Shown here: positions 16,961 to 24,965 of the stretch, one piece after another
How positions within the stretch are numbered: the stretch's first letter is position 1
Layout: every line of letters starts with the position of its first letter
Virus record (IMG/VR): IMGVR_UViG_3300034073_001492
Location: 1-36,009 of that record
Source of the DNA: a virus
Direction: 5' to 3' (one strand)
Length of the DNA stretch: 36,009 nt
Notes under the pieces: generated by a model
The model's database searches: none
Seen by the model: the letters and a program-made list of their open reading frames with translations, nothing else
Told to the model about the DNA's origin: nothing
Translations under genes and position numbers: made by a program

Positions 16961-17884
16961 TTACGGGATAGTGATATCCAACGTGCCGTCGCTGATGGCC
17001 GTGAAGTCGTAGCGGTCTTTGCTGATAGTCAGACGCAACTCATCAGCCGATGTCTGCGCCGACGTAAACACAACCGCGTACTGTCCCGCAACCGTGCTGC
17101 TCTCCGTTACCGATGTCAGCGCAACAGCTCCGGGCGTTGGAGTGATCTCGGCACAGCTAAAGTCTGCCAGCAAAAGGTTTTCAACCGGGTCGCCGTAAGC
17201 GGTAGCCAAGTCGATGGTGAACCCTGCGGTGGTGATGCTGCTCAGAGTACCGTCCACGTCGAGCAGGCCGTAGATGTCAGTAATAGACAGGCCGGTATCT
17301 TCCTGCGAAACCAAACGAAGGTCTGAATCCTTCATGTTGTCGCGGAACTGGAAGCTAATCATGATCTTCGGCACTTCGCTGTCAGTACCCTTCACCATCT
17401 GAACGTCGAAGGTGTCCTGATCGATCAGGATAGGATACGCATACGTCGGCGCGCCGTCGTTTTTGCGATAAACCACGCTAAAGTTCTTGTCAATCACATA
17501 AGCCCCGAAACGGGTGCAGCCAAAAGACTGAAGTTTCTCCAACAACACGGGGTCGGCATCAAGGATGAAACCAGTGAAGGTACGGAATCCCTTACGCACC
17601 TGCGCGCGCTTACCGGAGTTCATCTCTTCATAAACGGTTTCGCCGCGAACGTCCTCAACATTTTCGATGTTCAGGATAGGATAAAACCTGTCCTTGCGAT
17701 CTGAAGCGTCGAGCTTCGGGGTAAGGTTGGCCGGGGTAAAACCGTTGGCGGCCAGTACGCGGTTCTCTGTGCCGTTAGCGGCCAGTTCCGGTACAAGGAT
17801 AAGGTGGCGCGCAATCTCGATTACGTTGGGGCAATCGGGCGTACCGGTATTTTGGAGCGTCGCTCCGCAAACACAATCACTCAT
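16961..17884 (-). CDS. Probable major tail protein with C-terminal Ig-like domain
   Basis: The 307-residue product lies between the capsid and tape measure genes, where the major tail tube protein is expected. Residues 1 to about 230 look like one mixed alpha/beta domain; the last 75 residues (TPTPGAVALTSVTESSTVAGQYAVVF and onward) form an Ala/Thr/Ser-rich beta-sandwich of the kind often appended to tail tube proteins. An N-terminal pair of Cys (CVCG) and a third Cys are present. It overlaps the glycosyltransferase gene by 8 bases. The assignment rests on order, size and Ig-like tail. Confidence 0.65.
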   Translation of the reverse strand: MSDCVCGATLQNTGTPDCPNVIEIARHLILVPELAANGTENRVLAANGFTPANLTPKLDASDRKDRFYPILNIENVEDVRGETVYEEMNSGKRAQVRKGFRTFTGFILDADPVLLEKLQSFGCTRFGAYVIDKNFSVVYRKNDGAPTYAYPILIDQDTFDVQMVKGTDSEVPKIMISFQFRDNMKDSDLRLVSQEDTGLSITDIYGLLDVDGTLSSITTAGFTIDLATAYGDPVENLLLADFSCAEITPTPGAVALTSVTESSTVAGQYAVVFTSAQTSADELRLTISKDRYDFTAISDGTLDITIP

Positions 17885-18620
17885 TTTTCAATTTGTTTTT
17901 AATAGGTTGAGGGAACAATTCATAAGGATCACCAACAGGCGCATCTGCCACGGTATCGGTACGCTTCCAATGCTCGGTCACGCCGTAAAGGTCGCGGCGG
18001 CCATGTGAAATAGTATTGTAACCGTCGGTATGCACCCCTAATGGTATCTCTTTTATGGCTAACGTCGTAATGTTCCCGGCAAGCGAACGCAGCCATGTGT
18101 CAACGCCTTTTTTGGGGTATGGTTCGTGGGCCTTTACGCGAATCCGGTCAAATGCCCGGCGCGAGTACGCCATGAATAACCCTACCGGAGTGTTGGGCCG
18201 GTCGTAAATACAATGCTCACCGTTAAGCAGGTTCAGGAAGTAACCGCGCTTCCAGTACACGAAATCGTTTCCGGCTTCGATAGCGTCAGCCGTTTCACGC
18301 AAGCGCGTAGGATGGCTGTAATTATCCGAAGCACAAAGCACGAATCCCTTACTTTCCGGCGCGATATGGTCATAAATAACCATCCATTTACGTCCCAAAG
18401 GTATCCAAGCACCCAAACGCAGGAACTTAACACCGACGCATCCGGCGGCTGTTAGCCGTTCCCGGAAGGCGGCAAGCCCCTCACGCCCGAAATAATTATC
18501 CGATGGCTCTTCCGCAACAATTAACTCCCATTCGGGCGCGTTCACCTGAGCGCATAGGCTCTCGATCTGCAACCAAATGATGTCGGCGTTGTTATATGTC
18601 GGAAGTGCTACGGTGATCAT
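17877..18620 (-). CDS. Family 2-like glycosyltransferase within the structural operon
   Basis: The 247-residue protein starts with a GT-A fold nucleotide-binding strand (ITVALPTYNNADIIWLQIESL), followed by VAEEPSDN, and has a CASDN motif at about 96 to 100 in the position of the metal-binding DxD of GT2 enzymes. A C-terminal KGVDTWLRSLAG segment resembles the acceptor-side region. It would transfer a sugar from a nucleotide-sugar. The gene is in the head-tail operon, coupled by an ATGA overlap to the small gene upstream and by an 8-base overlap to the tail gene, suggesting virion proteins as acceptors, though DNA or host glycans cannot be excluded. Confidence 0.75.
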   Translation of the reverse strand: MITVALPTYNNADIIWLQIESLCAQVNAPEWELIVAEEPSDNYFGREGLAAFRERLTAAGCVGVKFLRLGAWIPLGRKWMVIYDHIAPESKGFVLCASDNYSHPTRLRETADAIEAGNDFVYWKRGYFLNLLNGEHCIYDRPNTPVGLFMAYSRRAFDRIRVKAHEPYPKKGVDTWLRSLAGNITTLAIKEIPLGVHTDGYNTISHGRRDLYGVTEHWKRTDTVADAPVGDPYELFPQPIKNKLKNE

Positions 18621-18829
18621 TTTTTCCGGGTGCGCTTTGGTTTTTCGGCGGCGGCAGGAATAACCTCAACCGCTACTTCGACGGGAGAATCAGGCTCTAC
18701 CGCAAGCGATTCGCCTTCACATACATACCCGTAGCGTAGCAGTTCATAGTAGTTAGTGGATTTTAGTACAACCTCATCCCCTACCGCGTGGCCGTTGAAC
18801 GCCTTTTTAACCTTTGTCCGATACTTCAT
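18617..18829 (-). CDS. Small basic-tailed protein after the major capsid protein
   Basis: The 70-residue product has an SH3- or KOW-like opening (FNGHAVGDEVVLKSTNYYELL), an acidic, Pro/Val/Ala-rich linker and a Lys/Arg tail (KPKRTRKK). It follows the major capsid gene after a 63-base gap containing a hairpin and a palindrome. Similar small genes in this slot in Bacteroidetes phages are of unknown function; head decoration is possible. Confidence 0.6.
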   Translation of the reverse strand: MKYRTKVKKAFNGHAVGDEVVLKSTNYYELLRYGYVCEGESLAVEPDSPVEVAVEVIPAAAEKPKRTRKK

Positions 18830-18850
18830 ACCCTGCTTTTTTGGTGAAAG

Positions 18851-18872
18851 CCCCCGCCCCGAAGGGCAGGGG
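18851..18872 (-). terminator. GC-rich hairpin after the capsid gene
   Basis: On the minus strand CCCCTGCCC and GGGCGGGGG form a 9-bp stem with one G-T wobble closed by a TTCG tetraloop. The downstream T content is low (CTTTCACC), so it may be a weak terminator or mRNA-stabilising 3' end for the capsid message. Confidence 0.55.
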
Positions 18873-18873
18873 T

Positions 18874-18888
18874 ATCACAATTTGTGAT
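18874..18888. promoter_or_regulatory. 15-bp perfect palindrome ATCACAA-T-TTGTGAT
   Basis: The two 7-base arms are exact inverted copies around one central base. It sits 5 bases downstream of the capsid stop and next to the GC-rich hairpin. It could be a protein-binding site or part of a transcript-end structure; nothing else decides between these. Confidence 0.4.
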
Positions 18889-18892
18889 GGGT

Positions 18893-20296
18893 TTAGGTAG
18901 TTTCAAGTTCAGCCTTCGCGGTAGCAAACACACCCTTAACGAACGCTGTGCGGTCGTTGTGCTTCACCACCAACGCACCACGCCACTCGGCACGGATTGT
19001 CTTGAAGTTCTTGCTGAAATCATCGCTGTCGTACCCAATCTCGATGGTCATCGGTGACTTAGTGTACAGCGTGGCCTTACTGAAATCACCTACAACGAAC
19101 TGCCCTGCGGTTACAACGGTGCTTTCGATAATCGGAACGCCGTCCATAACAAGGGTAGTACCGATGGTCAACAGACGCTCAACGTAACGCTTATCGGTGC
19201 TTGACTGCTTAGTGCTGCGGAAATTGTAAACGTCGCGAGGGTTCATCAGGATGGCCGTTGGCATAGTCTGATTCGCCTCTTTAATCTGAACGATGGCAGC
19301 ACCCAACACGTCAATTTCGTTGGCGTTGTCGATCAGGCCAGCAGAACCACCAGCAGAGAATGTAGTAGCTACGGTGTAGATACCATTCAAAGCAGGGGCA
19401 GAACCGTTGCCGCTGTACGCGCTGTTTTCCACAGCTACAAGCAGCAGATCGCGAAGTTCATTGTTGATGGCTGTTTCCATCCATTCAACATCTTCCAACA
19501 TTTCATCTGTGGCCTTGATAAGCGCGGTCTGCTTAACAACGCTCTGTGATGCAACAACCAAATCAAAGTCGATTTGATTTTTGGCATCACCTTCACGAGT
19601 ACCACCAGCAGCACCATCGCGGTTAGCCTGATAAACCCATTCAATTACGTTACGGCTTGTCGAACCCTGTGCAAACAGGTCAAGCAGCATCGGCATACGG
19701 GTAGCGATGCCGTTCAGTCCGGCGATACGCTCAGGCTGTGGTACAGTTCCACCGCTTACGTTACCGGCAAGGGTCATGTTTGCAGATGCCTTTTGATTGA
19801 TCTCGAAACGAACGAAATCACGTGTTTCGCCTTTAGCAAACGCTTTAATGGCGGCAGCGTTGGCGTTGATAGCCTTACGAGCAGAGGTAAATACACCGTT
19901 TGGCACTTCTTCACCGGCCTTCAGTTTCTTAATCTCCATGCCCTGAGCCTCAAGCGCAACATTGATAGCCTTCATTTGTGCAAGCAGCGTTTCGGCCATG
20001 CCTTCGTTGTATTTGGCTTTCAGCGAATCCAACTCTGTCTTGTCACTCTTTCCAGCCAAATCGCTTTCAAGTTTTGCTAACTTAAACGCGTTTAAGGCAT
20101 TGAAATACCCGGCCAAATCTTCGCCGCTCATAGCCTTCAGCTCATCAACTGATTTTTCCTGAAATTCGTTGTTCTTTACGAAAGGAACGGCAATAGCCGG
20201 AATGGTAAAAGCAACAGCATACCCCGCTCCGGGGTCGATAACAAACGCGCAAACAAGCGCAATTAGGGCCAATGCCCCGAAAATTACTTTTTTCAT
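18893..20296 (-). CDS. Major capsid protein, HK97 fold
   Basis: The 467-residue protein has a delta/scaffold-like helical region (about 45 to 135, KLAKLESDLAGKSDKTELDSLKAKY) followed by an HK97-type capsid domain with NVIEWVYQANRDGAAGGTREGD, ILMNPRDVYNFR, VPIIESTVVTAGQFVVGDF and a C-terminal RTAFVKGVFATAKAELE. The protease gene immediately upstream (ATGA overlap) is expected to remove the N-terminal scaffold. An unusual feature is the extreme N terminus: MKK followed by an uninterrupted hydrophobic segment (about 4 to 40), resembling a signal peptide or membrane anchor, which most HK97 capsid proteins lack. It would be lost on maturation cleavage. Confidence 0.9.
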   Translation of the reverse strand: MKKVIFGALALIALVCAFVIDPGAGYAVAFTIPAIAVPFVKNNEFQEKSVDELKAMSGEDLAGYFNALNAFKLAKLESDLAGKSDKTELDSLKAKYNEGMAETLLAQMKAINVALEAQGMEIKKLKAGEEVPNGVFTSARKAINANAAAIKAFAKGETRDFVRFEINQKASANMTLAGNVSGGTVPQPERIAGLNGIATRMPMLLDLFAQGSTSRNVIEWVYQANRDGAAGGTREGDAKNQIDFDLVVASQSVVKQTALIKATDEMLEDVEWMETAINNELRDLLLVAVENSAYSGNGSAPALNGIYTVATTFSAGGSAGLIDNANEIDVLGAAIVQIKEANQTMPTAILMNPRDVYNFRSTKQSSTDKRYVERLLTIGTTLVMDGVPIIESTVVTAGQFVVGDFSKATLYTKSPMTIEIGYDSDDFSKNFKTIRAEWRGALVVKHNDRTAFVKGVFATAKAELETT

Positions 20297-21129
20297 TTGG
20301 TTAATAGTTTGATAAATAAATCCTTCTTTCTCTGTGCTTCGTTTGGAATGTCATTCGCGCGGCTATCGGCCTCAATAGTGCGCTTCATCGACGGTTCAAA
20401 ATCAAGCTCCATTATCATTTGTGAAAGCTGGGCAAGCTCCAGCTCCATCATTTTCATTCCTTCATCTGACATCTGCCCGCCGGATAGCATCGCGTTGACG
20501 CGGCTAACCTTTTCCTGCAAGCGCAGACGGTGGATGTCCTTGTTGTCCGACTTTATACCGAGCGCAGGTGTCAGCGCATTTGCTCCAAACGCAACCGTTG
20601 ACCCCTCAAATAGTCGTATCTCCTTAACAATCCAAATCCGTTCTTCAGCAGCCTCTGGGTTAATCACACCTGCCAACGCCCGCGCCCATGCGTCCGTGCC
20701 TTTCTCGATCATTTCGATCTGCTGGTATCGGAAGCCGATACTGTGATTGTCGTAGATTCCTTCCTGATACCCGATAAGCGTATCATTCCCAAGCGTGGTA
20801 TTAGCCATGCGGGTTTCAAAGTACAGACCGGCCACCGAGCGGCCATTGATTTCGACAGTCTTTTCTTCAAGCACCTCAATACGTCCGGGCAGGCGGTTAA
20901 GGTCATGCTGTACCGCGTGCTTGATCTTTGCAACCGCGTTACTCTTCGGGCCACGGTCGCCGATGCTTTTAGCCGCCGCACCCATTAACAGCACGTCGCC
21001 GTCGCTGTCGATGTAGTTGTAGGCGTTATATAGCCCCGTTACGACGCGCTTACCCATGTCCACATCCTTAATAGATGCGCCATGAATGGCCGCCTTGACA
21101 GCGTATGGTTTGTCTAATTTCTGCTGCAC
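20293..21129 (-). CDS. Prohead maturation protease, HK97 type
   Basis: The 278-residue product has the S78/U35 prohead protease features: KIKHAVQHDLNRLPGRI with the catalytic His, YDNHSIGFR with the catalytic Ser (S130), and EGSTVAFGANALTPALG. The C-terminal third (about 200 to 278) is helical and charged and may act as a scaffolding domain. It processes the capsid protein during prohead maturation and lies directly upstream of it. The start is a GTG seven bases after a TAATTTTG box; the alternative ATG at residue 25 would cut into the fold. Confidence 0.9.
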   Translation of the reverse strand: MQQKLDKPYAVKAAIHGASIKDVDMGKRVVTGLYNAYNYIDSDGDVLLMGAAAKSIGDRGPKSNAVAKIKHAVQHDLNRLPGRIEVLEEKTVEINGRSVAGLYFETRMANTTLGNDTLIGYQEGIYDNHSIGFRYQQIEMIEKGTDAWARALAGVINPEAAEERIWIVKEIRLFEGSTVAFGANALTPALGIKSDNKDIHRLRLQEKVSRVNAMLSGGQMSDEGMKMMELELAQLSQMIMELDFEPSMKRTIEADSRANDIPNEAQRKKDLFIKLLTK

Positions 21130-21136
21130 TACGTTA

Positions 21137-21144
21137 CAAAATTA
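21137..21144 (-). promoter_or_regulatory. TAATTTTG -7 box before the prohead protease
   Basis: Matches the Bacteroidetes -7 consensus TAnnTTTG on the minus strand, seven bases before the GTG start. It lies just downstream of an intrinsic terminator, so capsid genes may form a separate transcription unit. No clear -33 TTG was seen. Confidence 0.5.
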
Positions 21145-21184
21145 ACACTATTGTCCGAAATATAACACATCGGGGCGAAAAAAA

Positions 21185-21206
21185 GCCCCCGGCAGTTACC
21201 GGAGGC
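21185..21206 (-). terminator. Intrinsic terminator between portal and protease genes
   Basis: On the minus strand an 8-bp stem GCCTCCGG/CCGGGGGC with one mismatch and a 6-base loop is followed by seven T residues. It ends the terminase-portal transcript. An overlapping alternative GGGGC/GCCCC hairpin at 21172 to 21189 exists. Confidence 0.75.
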
Positions 21207-21259
21207 CTTAAACCAAAACACAAAAAAACAGAACACGAAGTTACAAATATAACACATTT

Positions 21260-22528
21260 TCACGAACCCCGCAACCCCTGCTGACGAATTAAAACATCAG
21301 CACCACTTACAACCGACCGCCCCAAATCCTGCCGCGCTTCGTTAGGCGTGGTTATCCCGTACTTAACCTCCTCAACTAAACGCTTCGACAGCGCGATCAT
21401 TTCCTCCCTGAACGCGGCCACCACCGTAACGTCGTAATCAATCCAATACTCCCGCCCATCGAACGCGCCGTATGCCTTCGCCACCCTCCGGTTCAAGTGA
21501 TCGCGCAGGTCGTTCAGCTCAGGCAACACAGCGTCGGTGTATAGCATCTTTACCGCCGTGCTGATATTATTGTACGTGCTGCTATCGCTGTCGTTCATCA
21601 CCTGAATAGGCACACCGTAGATGTTGCAGAACTGCCGCAAATCCATCTTCATGCTGTCGATAATAGCCAGATCCACCGGACTTAACCCGAAATTCGTCCA
21701 CCGCGCGTTGCTGTGCGTTACCACCACTTTACCGCGATTCTCAGCACCGCCGAATACCCTCCGGTAATCTTCTTCTAACCGCTTGGCCTCATCAGGTGAA
21801 ATACCAAACTCTTCCGCCCCGGAGCTAATCATACCTTGCGCCCCGTTGTTCGTAAACGCCCGGTTACTCGCACGCTGCGCCTGATTCGACCGAGCCAGCA
21901 CATCACGCGTCGCGCGTATCGGTGACATACCCCACGCCCACTCATCAACATCATACCGTGGGTTGAACTTCTTTCGGTGGATACTCTCCACCCGCCCAAA
22001 CGTCAAATTCCACGACCCCTGATCGACGCGATACTGAACGTCGTACTCTATGGGGTTGCCACGTAAATACATATCAACAAACTGCACCGGCATATTGTGC
22101 ATCTCGGTGAAGTAGCCTTCAGGGAATCCAACCGGAGTTACCCCATAAATCAGGTTATTGCCCGTTATCAGTTTGAACGCTATCGCCTGCTCCAGCCACT
22201 CGCTCCACCCCATGTACTTGTTGGGCATATCGAGTAGGTCGTTAAGCCGTGTGCCTTCAACCGGGTTATACTCCCCGCCCTTGACTTCGTAAACCTTCCA
22301 CGGCAGCATGACGGCCGCTCGGCAGATACGATTAATTACCGCGTACAAATCAGCATTACGGGCGTAGCCGTCCTTGATGTAGCTGTGTTCGTTGTCGCTG
22401 ACCTCACCGAACTTGTGACCGATCATCCGCGTGACCGCCCCAACCTCCTGAAGTGAGTAGAAATTGTCCGACGTGCTGTTGGTGGGCATAGACTTTAGCC
22501 CGAAGGCCGCTGCGAGCTTCTTTATCAT
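21260..22528 (-). CDS. Portal protein, HK97 family
   Basis: The 422-residue protein matches the HK97-type portal family in size and motifs: NADLYAVINRICRAAVMLPWKVYE near the N terminus, SEWLEQAIAFKLITGNNLIYG, GMSPIRATRDVLARSNQAQRASNRAFTNNGAQG, and the late MKMDLRQFCNIYGVPIQVMND and VKYGITTPNEARQDLG motifs. Portals form the dodecameric DNA entry ring at one capsid vertex. It lies 13 bases after the large terminase gene, and its ATG is four bases downstream of a TAAATTTG box with a possible TTTG -33 element 22 bases further upstream. Confidence 0.92.
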   Translation of the reverse strand: MIKKLAAAFGLKSMPTNSTSDNFYSLQEVGAVTRMIGHKFGEVSDNEHSYIKDGYARNADLYAVINRICRAAVMLPWKVYEVKGGEYNPVEGTRLNDLLDMPNKYMGWSEWLEQAIAFKLITGNNLIYGVTPVGFPEGYFTEMHNMPVQFVDMYLRGNPIEYDVQYRVDQGSWNLTFGRVESIHRKKFNPRYDVDEWAWGMSPIRATRDVLARSNQAQRASNRAFTNNGAQGMISSGAEEFGISPDEAKRLEEDYRRVFGGAENRGKVVVTHSNARWTNFGLSPVDLAIIDSMKMDLRQFCNIYGVPIQVMNDSDSSTYNNISTAVKMLYTDAVLPELNDLRDHLNRRVAKAYGAFDGREYWIDYDVTVVAAFREEMIALSKRLVEEVKYGITTPNEARQDLGRSVVSGADVLIRQQGLRGS

Positions 22529-22532
22529 GTTG

Positions 22533-22540
22533 CAAATTTA
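22533..22540 (-). promoter_or_regulatory. TAAATTTG -7 box before the portal gene
   Basis: Bacteroidetes -7 consensus on the minus strand, four bases from the ATG. A TTTG (plus-strand CAAA at 22563 to 22566) lies 22 bases upstream, an acceptable -33 spacing. Confidence 0.55.
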
Positions 22541-22541
22541 A

Positions 22542-23855
22542 TCAATCGTAACCAATTATGTTCAAAAACGAACGGAGCATCAGCGCGTCCATAAAATCCG
22601 GCGACCGACCTATACGTTCTTTGATCTTGTCCTTGCTGATAATGGCGAGTTTCTTATCGTTATCCACCTCAGCCATTTCCAGTTGTTCAAGTTCCTCAAT
22701 CAGTTGCTCGCGGTACGCAAAATCGGGCATAAGCGATAACACGCCAGCGTTAATCTTGTCGGCCAAATCAAAACACGCCTGCGACTTCCGGTTATTGTAC
22801 TGAGGGCGGCCTGCGCCGGGCATTGGTACTGGTTTTTTCTGTGCCACGAAACCCGTCGCGCCAATAGCATCCACCACACCGCCGCCAACACCGTCCTCAT
22901 CGACACATATCCGGCTCGGCGGCACTTGTAGGCGTGTTGCCATTGCCCTGATAGCGTCGGCGGCTTCGGTGATGCTGCACTTGTCCAACACCACAGCATC
23001 CACCATACGCATACCTGACCAGCCGTAGATAACCGTCCTGTCCTTTCCGTAGCGCGCGATGTCGGCCGTGATACACGTCCGTCCTTCCTGAACGTGCGAA
23101 TTGCGGAACAAATCGAGAATACTCTCATACTTCAACAACGCCGCCGGATTGTCGTCGTATTCCCAATTTCCCAACAGCAGGCGTTCGCGCTTGGACTTGT
23201 CCTTAATAGATCGCAGATTCTCAATGTAGTCTGCCGTCAGGTGCGGGTTGTCCGTTGGTAGGGCTGATATGAACCTGTATCGCGGGTCAAGCGTCCCGGC
23301 CTTCATAGGCTGATAAAAATCTTTGTAAATCCAATTTTTTTTTGGGTTACAGGTTACCAACGTCTTGCCCGGAATACCAAACTGACCGTTAAGGTGACGG
23401 CCTACCCTTGTGCGTAGTGTATCAAACGCCCCTTCGTGAACCTCCCCACCTTCCTCTACCCATCCCATCGTATATTCCGACGAACCGTAGCGTTCAAACA
23501 TCGGGTCGGATGGCAGGTATTTCAGCTCCAACAGGTCTATCCTTGCTCCTGTCCGCGTGTTAATGATGAAATGATCCTGACCGTTGTACTTGAAATCGGA
23601 ACGGGGTATGCTGTGATGCTTCAGGACTTTGAAAAAAGTAATTAGCGTGGTTTCGCGCAGGCGTTTAAGTTCCTCACGCCCGATGTACGCCTTCATCTCA
23701 GGGTACACGTAGGAGCAGTAAATCAACCACTCCGAACCTACCCAACTTTTGCCGCCACCGGCAGCACCGCCATATACGACGGTCTTAATTTCGGGGTCAA
23801 GTAACGCCGACCACGCCTCAGCTTGCTTTGGAAACGCCTTGATATTGACCCGCAT
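22542..23855 (-). CDS. Terminase large subunit
   Basis: The 437-residue ATPase-nuclease that packages DNA. Walker A is GGAAGGGKS (about 29 to 37), the Walker B/catalytic Glu region is MGWVEEGGEV (130 to 139), and TLVTCNP (165 to 171) is a coupling motif. The RNase H-like nuclease domain has ADIARYGKD (D265), CVDEDGVGGGV (D319/D321) and SPDFMDALM (D420/D423) as metal ligands. It overlaps the small terminase by 38 bases. Packaging strategy (cos or headful) cannot be read from it. Confidence 0.93.
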   Translation of the reverse strand: MRVNIKAFPKQAEAWSALLDPEIKTVVYGGAAGGGKSWVGSEWLIYCSYVYPEMKAYIGREELKRLRETTLITFFKVLKHHSIPRSDFKYNGQDHFIINTRTGARIDLLELKYLPSDPMFERYGSSEYTMGWVEEGGEVHEGAFDTLRTRVGRHLNGQFGIPGKTLVTCNPKKNWIYKDFYQPMKAGTLDPRYRFISALPTDNPHLTADYIENLRSIKDKSKRERLLLGNWEYDDNPAALLKYESILDLFRNSHVQEGRTCITADIARYGKDRTVIYGWSGMRMVDAVVLDKCSITEAADAIRAMATRLQVPPSRICVDEDGVGGGVVDAIGATGFVAQKKPVPMPGAGRPQYNNRKSQACFDLADKINAGVLSLMPDFAYREQLIEELEQLEMAEVDNDKKLAIISKDKIKERIGRSPDFMDALMLRSFLNIIGYD

Positions 23856-24114
23856 CGCGTACTATTTCCATATCGAAGCCTTCGACCTTATCGACGGCCA
23901 CGCTGATCTGTGTTTCAACAGGCTTACCGTAGGCACGATTCAACAGCGATTCCATTGCCTTGTTAGTCCCGGTGCGTGAATCTTCGAGAATAGACTTTGC
24001 CACCCAGACCTTGAACGACGGGTATAGTTCCGGCGACATGGTGATGTCCGCCAACTGTTTAGGATTTAACCCTAAACAGTCCTCTATTATCGCTATCGCT
24101 TGCTCTTTTTTCAA
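23818..24114 (-). CDS. Terminase small subunit (start revised)
   Basis: The 98-residue product has a helix-turn-helix-like start (KKEQAIAIIEDCLGLNPKQLADI) and a conserved FKVWVAKSILEDSRTG...SLLNRAYGKP region seen in small terminase and related DNA-binding phage proteins. It would recognise the packaging site and recruit the large subunit. The frame stays open upstream to an ATG at 24174, but those extra residues (Arg-rich, MLRRPLVRFARNSRI) overlap the coding part of the 59-residue gene at 24059 and look like out-of-frame noise, so I prefer the TTG at 24114. The start is the uncertain part. Confidence 0.65.
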   Translation of the reverse strand: MKKEQAIAIIEDCLGLNPKQLADITMSPELYPSFKVWVAKSILEDSRTGTNKAMESLLNRAYGKPVETQISVAVDKVEGFDMEIVRDAGQYQGVSKAS

Positions 24115-24238
24115 CTCTGATGATTTTTGAATCCGGGAATTTCGCGCAAACCTTACCAGCGGCCTCCTTAGCATCAAACGCTGAAAGCGTGAGAAAGGTT
24201 CGCTGACCGTTGATATACGCCTCCACCCGGTACTTCAC
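24059..24238 (-). CDS. Small hypothetical protein, 59 aa
   Basis: Starts at a GTG that shares a GTGA overlap with the stop of the preceding gene and ends inside the small terminase gene. The product (MKYRVEAYINGQRTFLTLSA...AKEAAGKVCAKFPDSKIIRVEKR) reads like a compact beta-alpha-beta fold, with balanced composition unlike a shadow frame. It belongs to the packaging operon. Function is unknown. Its overlap with the terminase gene is what moves the terminase start downstream. Confidence 0.65.
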   Translation of the reverse strand: MKYRVEAYINGQRTFLTLSAFDAKEAAGKVCAKFPDSKIIRVEKRASDSDNRGLFRVKS

Positions 24239-24444
24239 AGCCTGTACTTTCGTTTAACGCCATGCGCTTCAAGGTAATCGGCCTGCCGCCAATCTATCGG
24301 CTGGCGCACCTCTACCTGCCCCTGCATGACGATCAGGTAATTGGTGGTACGCTTGCGCCCGCGCTTGGTTAGGATGTAGCCGTTTTCCCTGATGTAATCC
24401 GTCGCAATTGGCTTCGGCTTACGCTTTCTGAAAGGCCAAATCAT
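24235..24444 (-). CDS. Small basic hypothetical protein
   Basis: The 69-residue product is strongly basic (FRKRKPKP and TKRGRKRTT) with a short beta region, suggesting nucleic acid binding. It is linked by an ATGA overlap to the upstream 58-residue membrane protein and by GTGA to the downstream gene. No family recognised. Confidence 0.65.
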   Translation of the reverse strand: MIWPFRKRKPKPIATDYIRENGYILTKRGRKRTTNYLIVMQGQVEVRQPIDWRQADYLEAHGVKRKYRL

Positions 24445-24617
24445 TTCTTTGAACGTCTGCGAAAGTTAAACATAACAGGCGGCTCGTACTCGCCGCGCAA
24501 TAGTGCGTCGTTACGAAGGTCGCCACCGATAGCCACAAGTAGTATCGGGAACATAAGCAGGTGTTCCCACCCTTGCGCAAACAGTACCCATGCCAGTAGT
24601 GTGATAATGGTTCTCAT
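24441..24617 (-). CDS. Small membrane protein, 58 aa
   Basis: ATG at 24617 to TGA at 24441, with an ATGA overlap to the next gene. The first 30 residues are strongly hydrophobic (TIITLLAWVLFAQGW then LLMFPILLVAIGG), forming one or two membrane segments, and the C terminus is basic (FRRRSKK). It starts 5 bases after the VRR-NUC gene ends. Membrane location is well supported; role unknown. Confidence 0.65.
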   Translation of the reverse strand: MRTIITLLAWVLFAQGWEHLLMFPILLVAIGGDLRNDALLRGEYEPPVMFNFRRRSKK

Positions 24618-24622
24618 GGCGG

Positions 24623-24961
24623 CTAAATTAACACTATTCCATGTTCATCGCAAAAATTTTTTACGGCGGCTTTGGCATCTTCGACGGACCGCACGACGTA
24701 ATACCCCGCGCCGACGGCCTTCGCGTGGGCCTCAAATTTGTGCTGCGCAGGCGACTGCCTTCCGGTCGTCGTCTTGCACTCTAAGTACAGCGGATGGCCT
24801 TGTATAATTAGCAGCAGATCACCCGCGCCAGGATACAACCCCACCGAAGTCTGCGCCATTTCATTCGGGATAGAGTGTATCAGCGCACGGGGGTTCGGCA
24901 GTAGGCAGTAGGTGTTGTTAAACCACCTAACGATGTCATATTGCACTTTTCGTTCGGTCAT
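24623..24961 (-). CDS. VRR-NUC domain nuclease
   Basis: The 112-residue protein is a stand-alone VRR-NUC (PD-(D/E)xK-type) domain: GAGDLLLIIQGHPLYLECKT gives the D...ExK active site, followed by GRQSPAQHKFEAHAKAVGAGYYVVRS, the conserved Q and C-terminal strand. Phage VRR-NUC proteins act as Holliday junction or structure-specific endonucleases. It is the first gene of the packaging/structural operon, which fits a role in resolving DNA before packaging. The ATG lies four bases after a TACCTTTG box. Confidence 0.88.
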   Translation of the reverse strand: MTERKVQYDIVRWFNNTYCLLPNPRALIHSIPNEMAQTSVGLYPGAGDLLLIIQGHPLYLECKTTTGRQSPAQHKFEAHAKAVGAGYYVVRSVEDAKAAVKNFCDEHGIVLI

Positions 24962-24965
24962 GTTC

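Noticed and set aside
22660-22668. DnaA box-like TTATCCACC
   Set aside because: Single near-match inside the large terminase coding sequence, without clustering.
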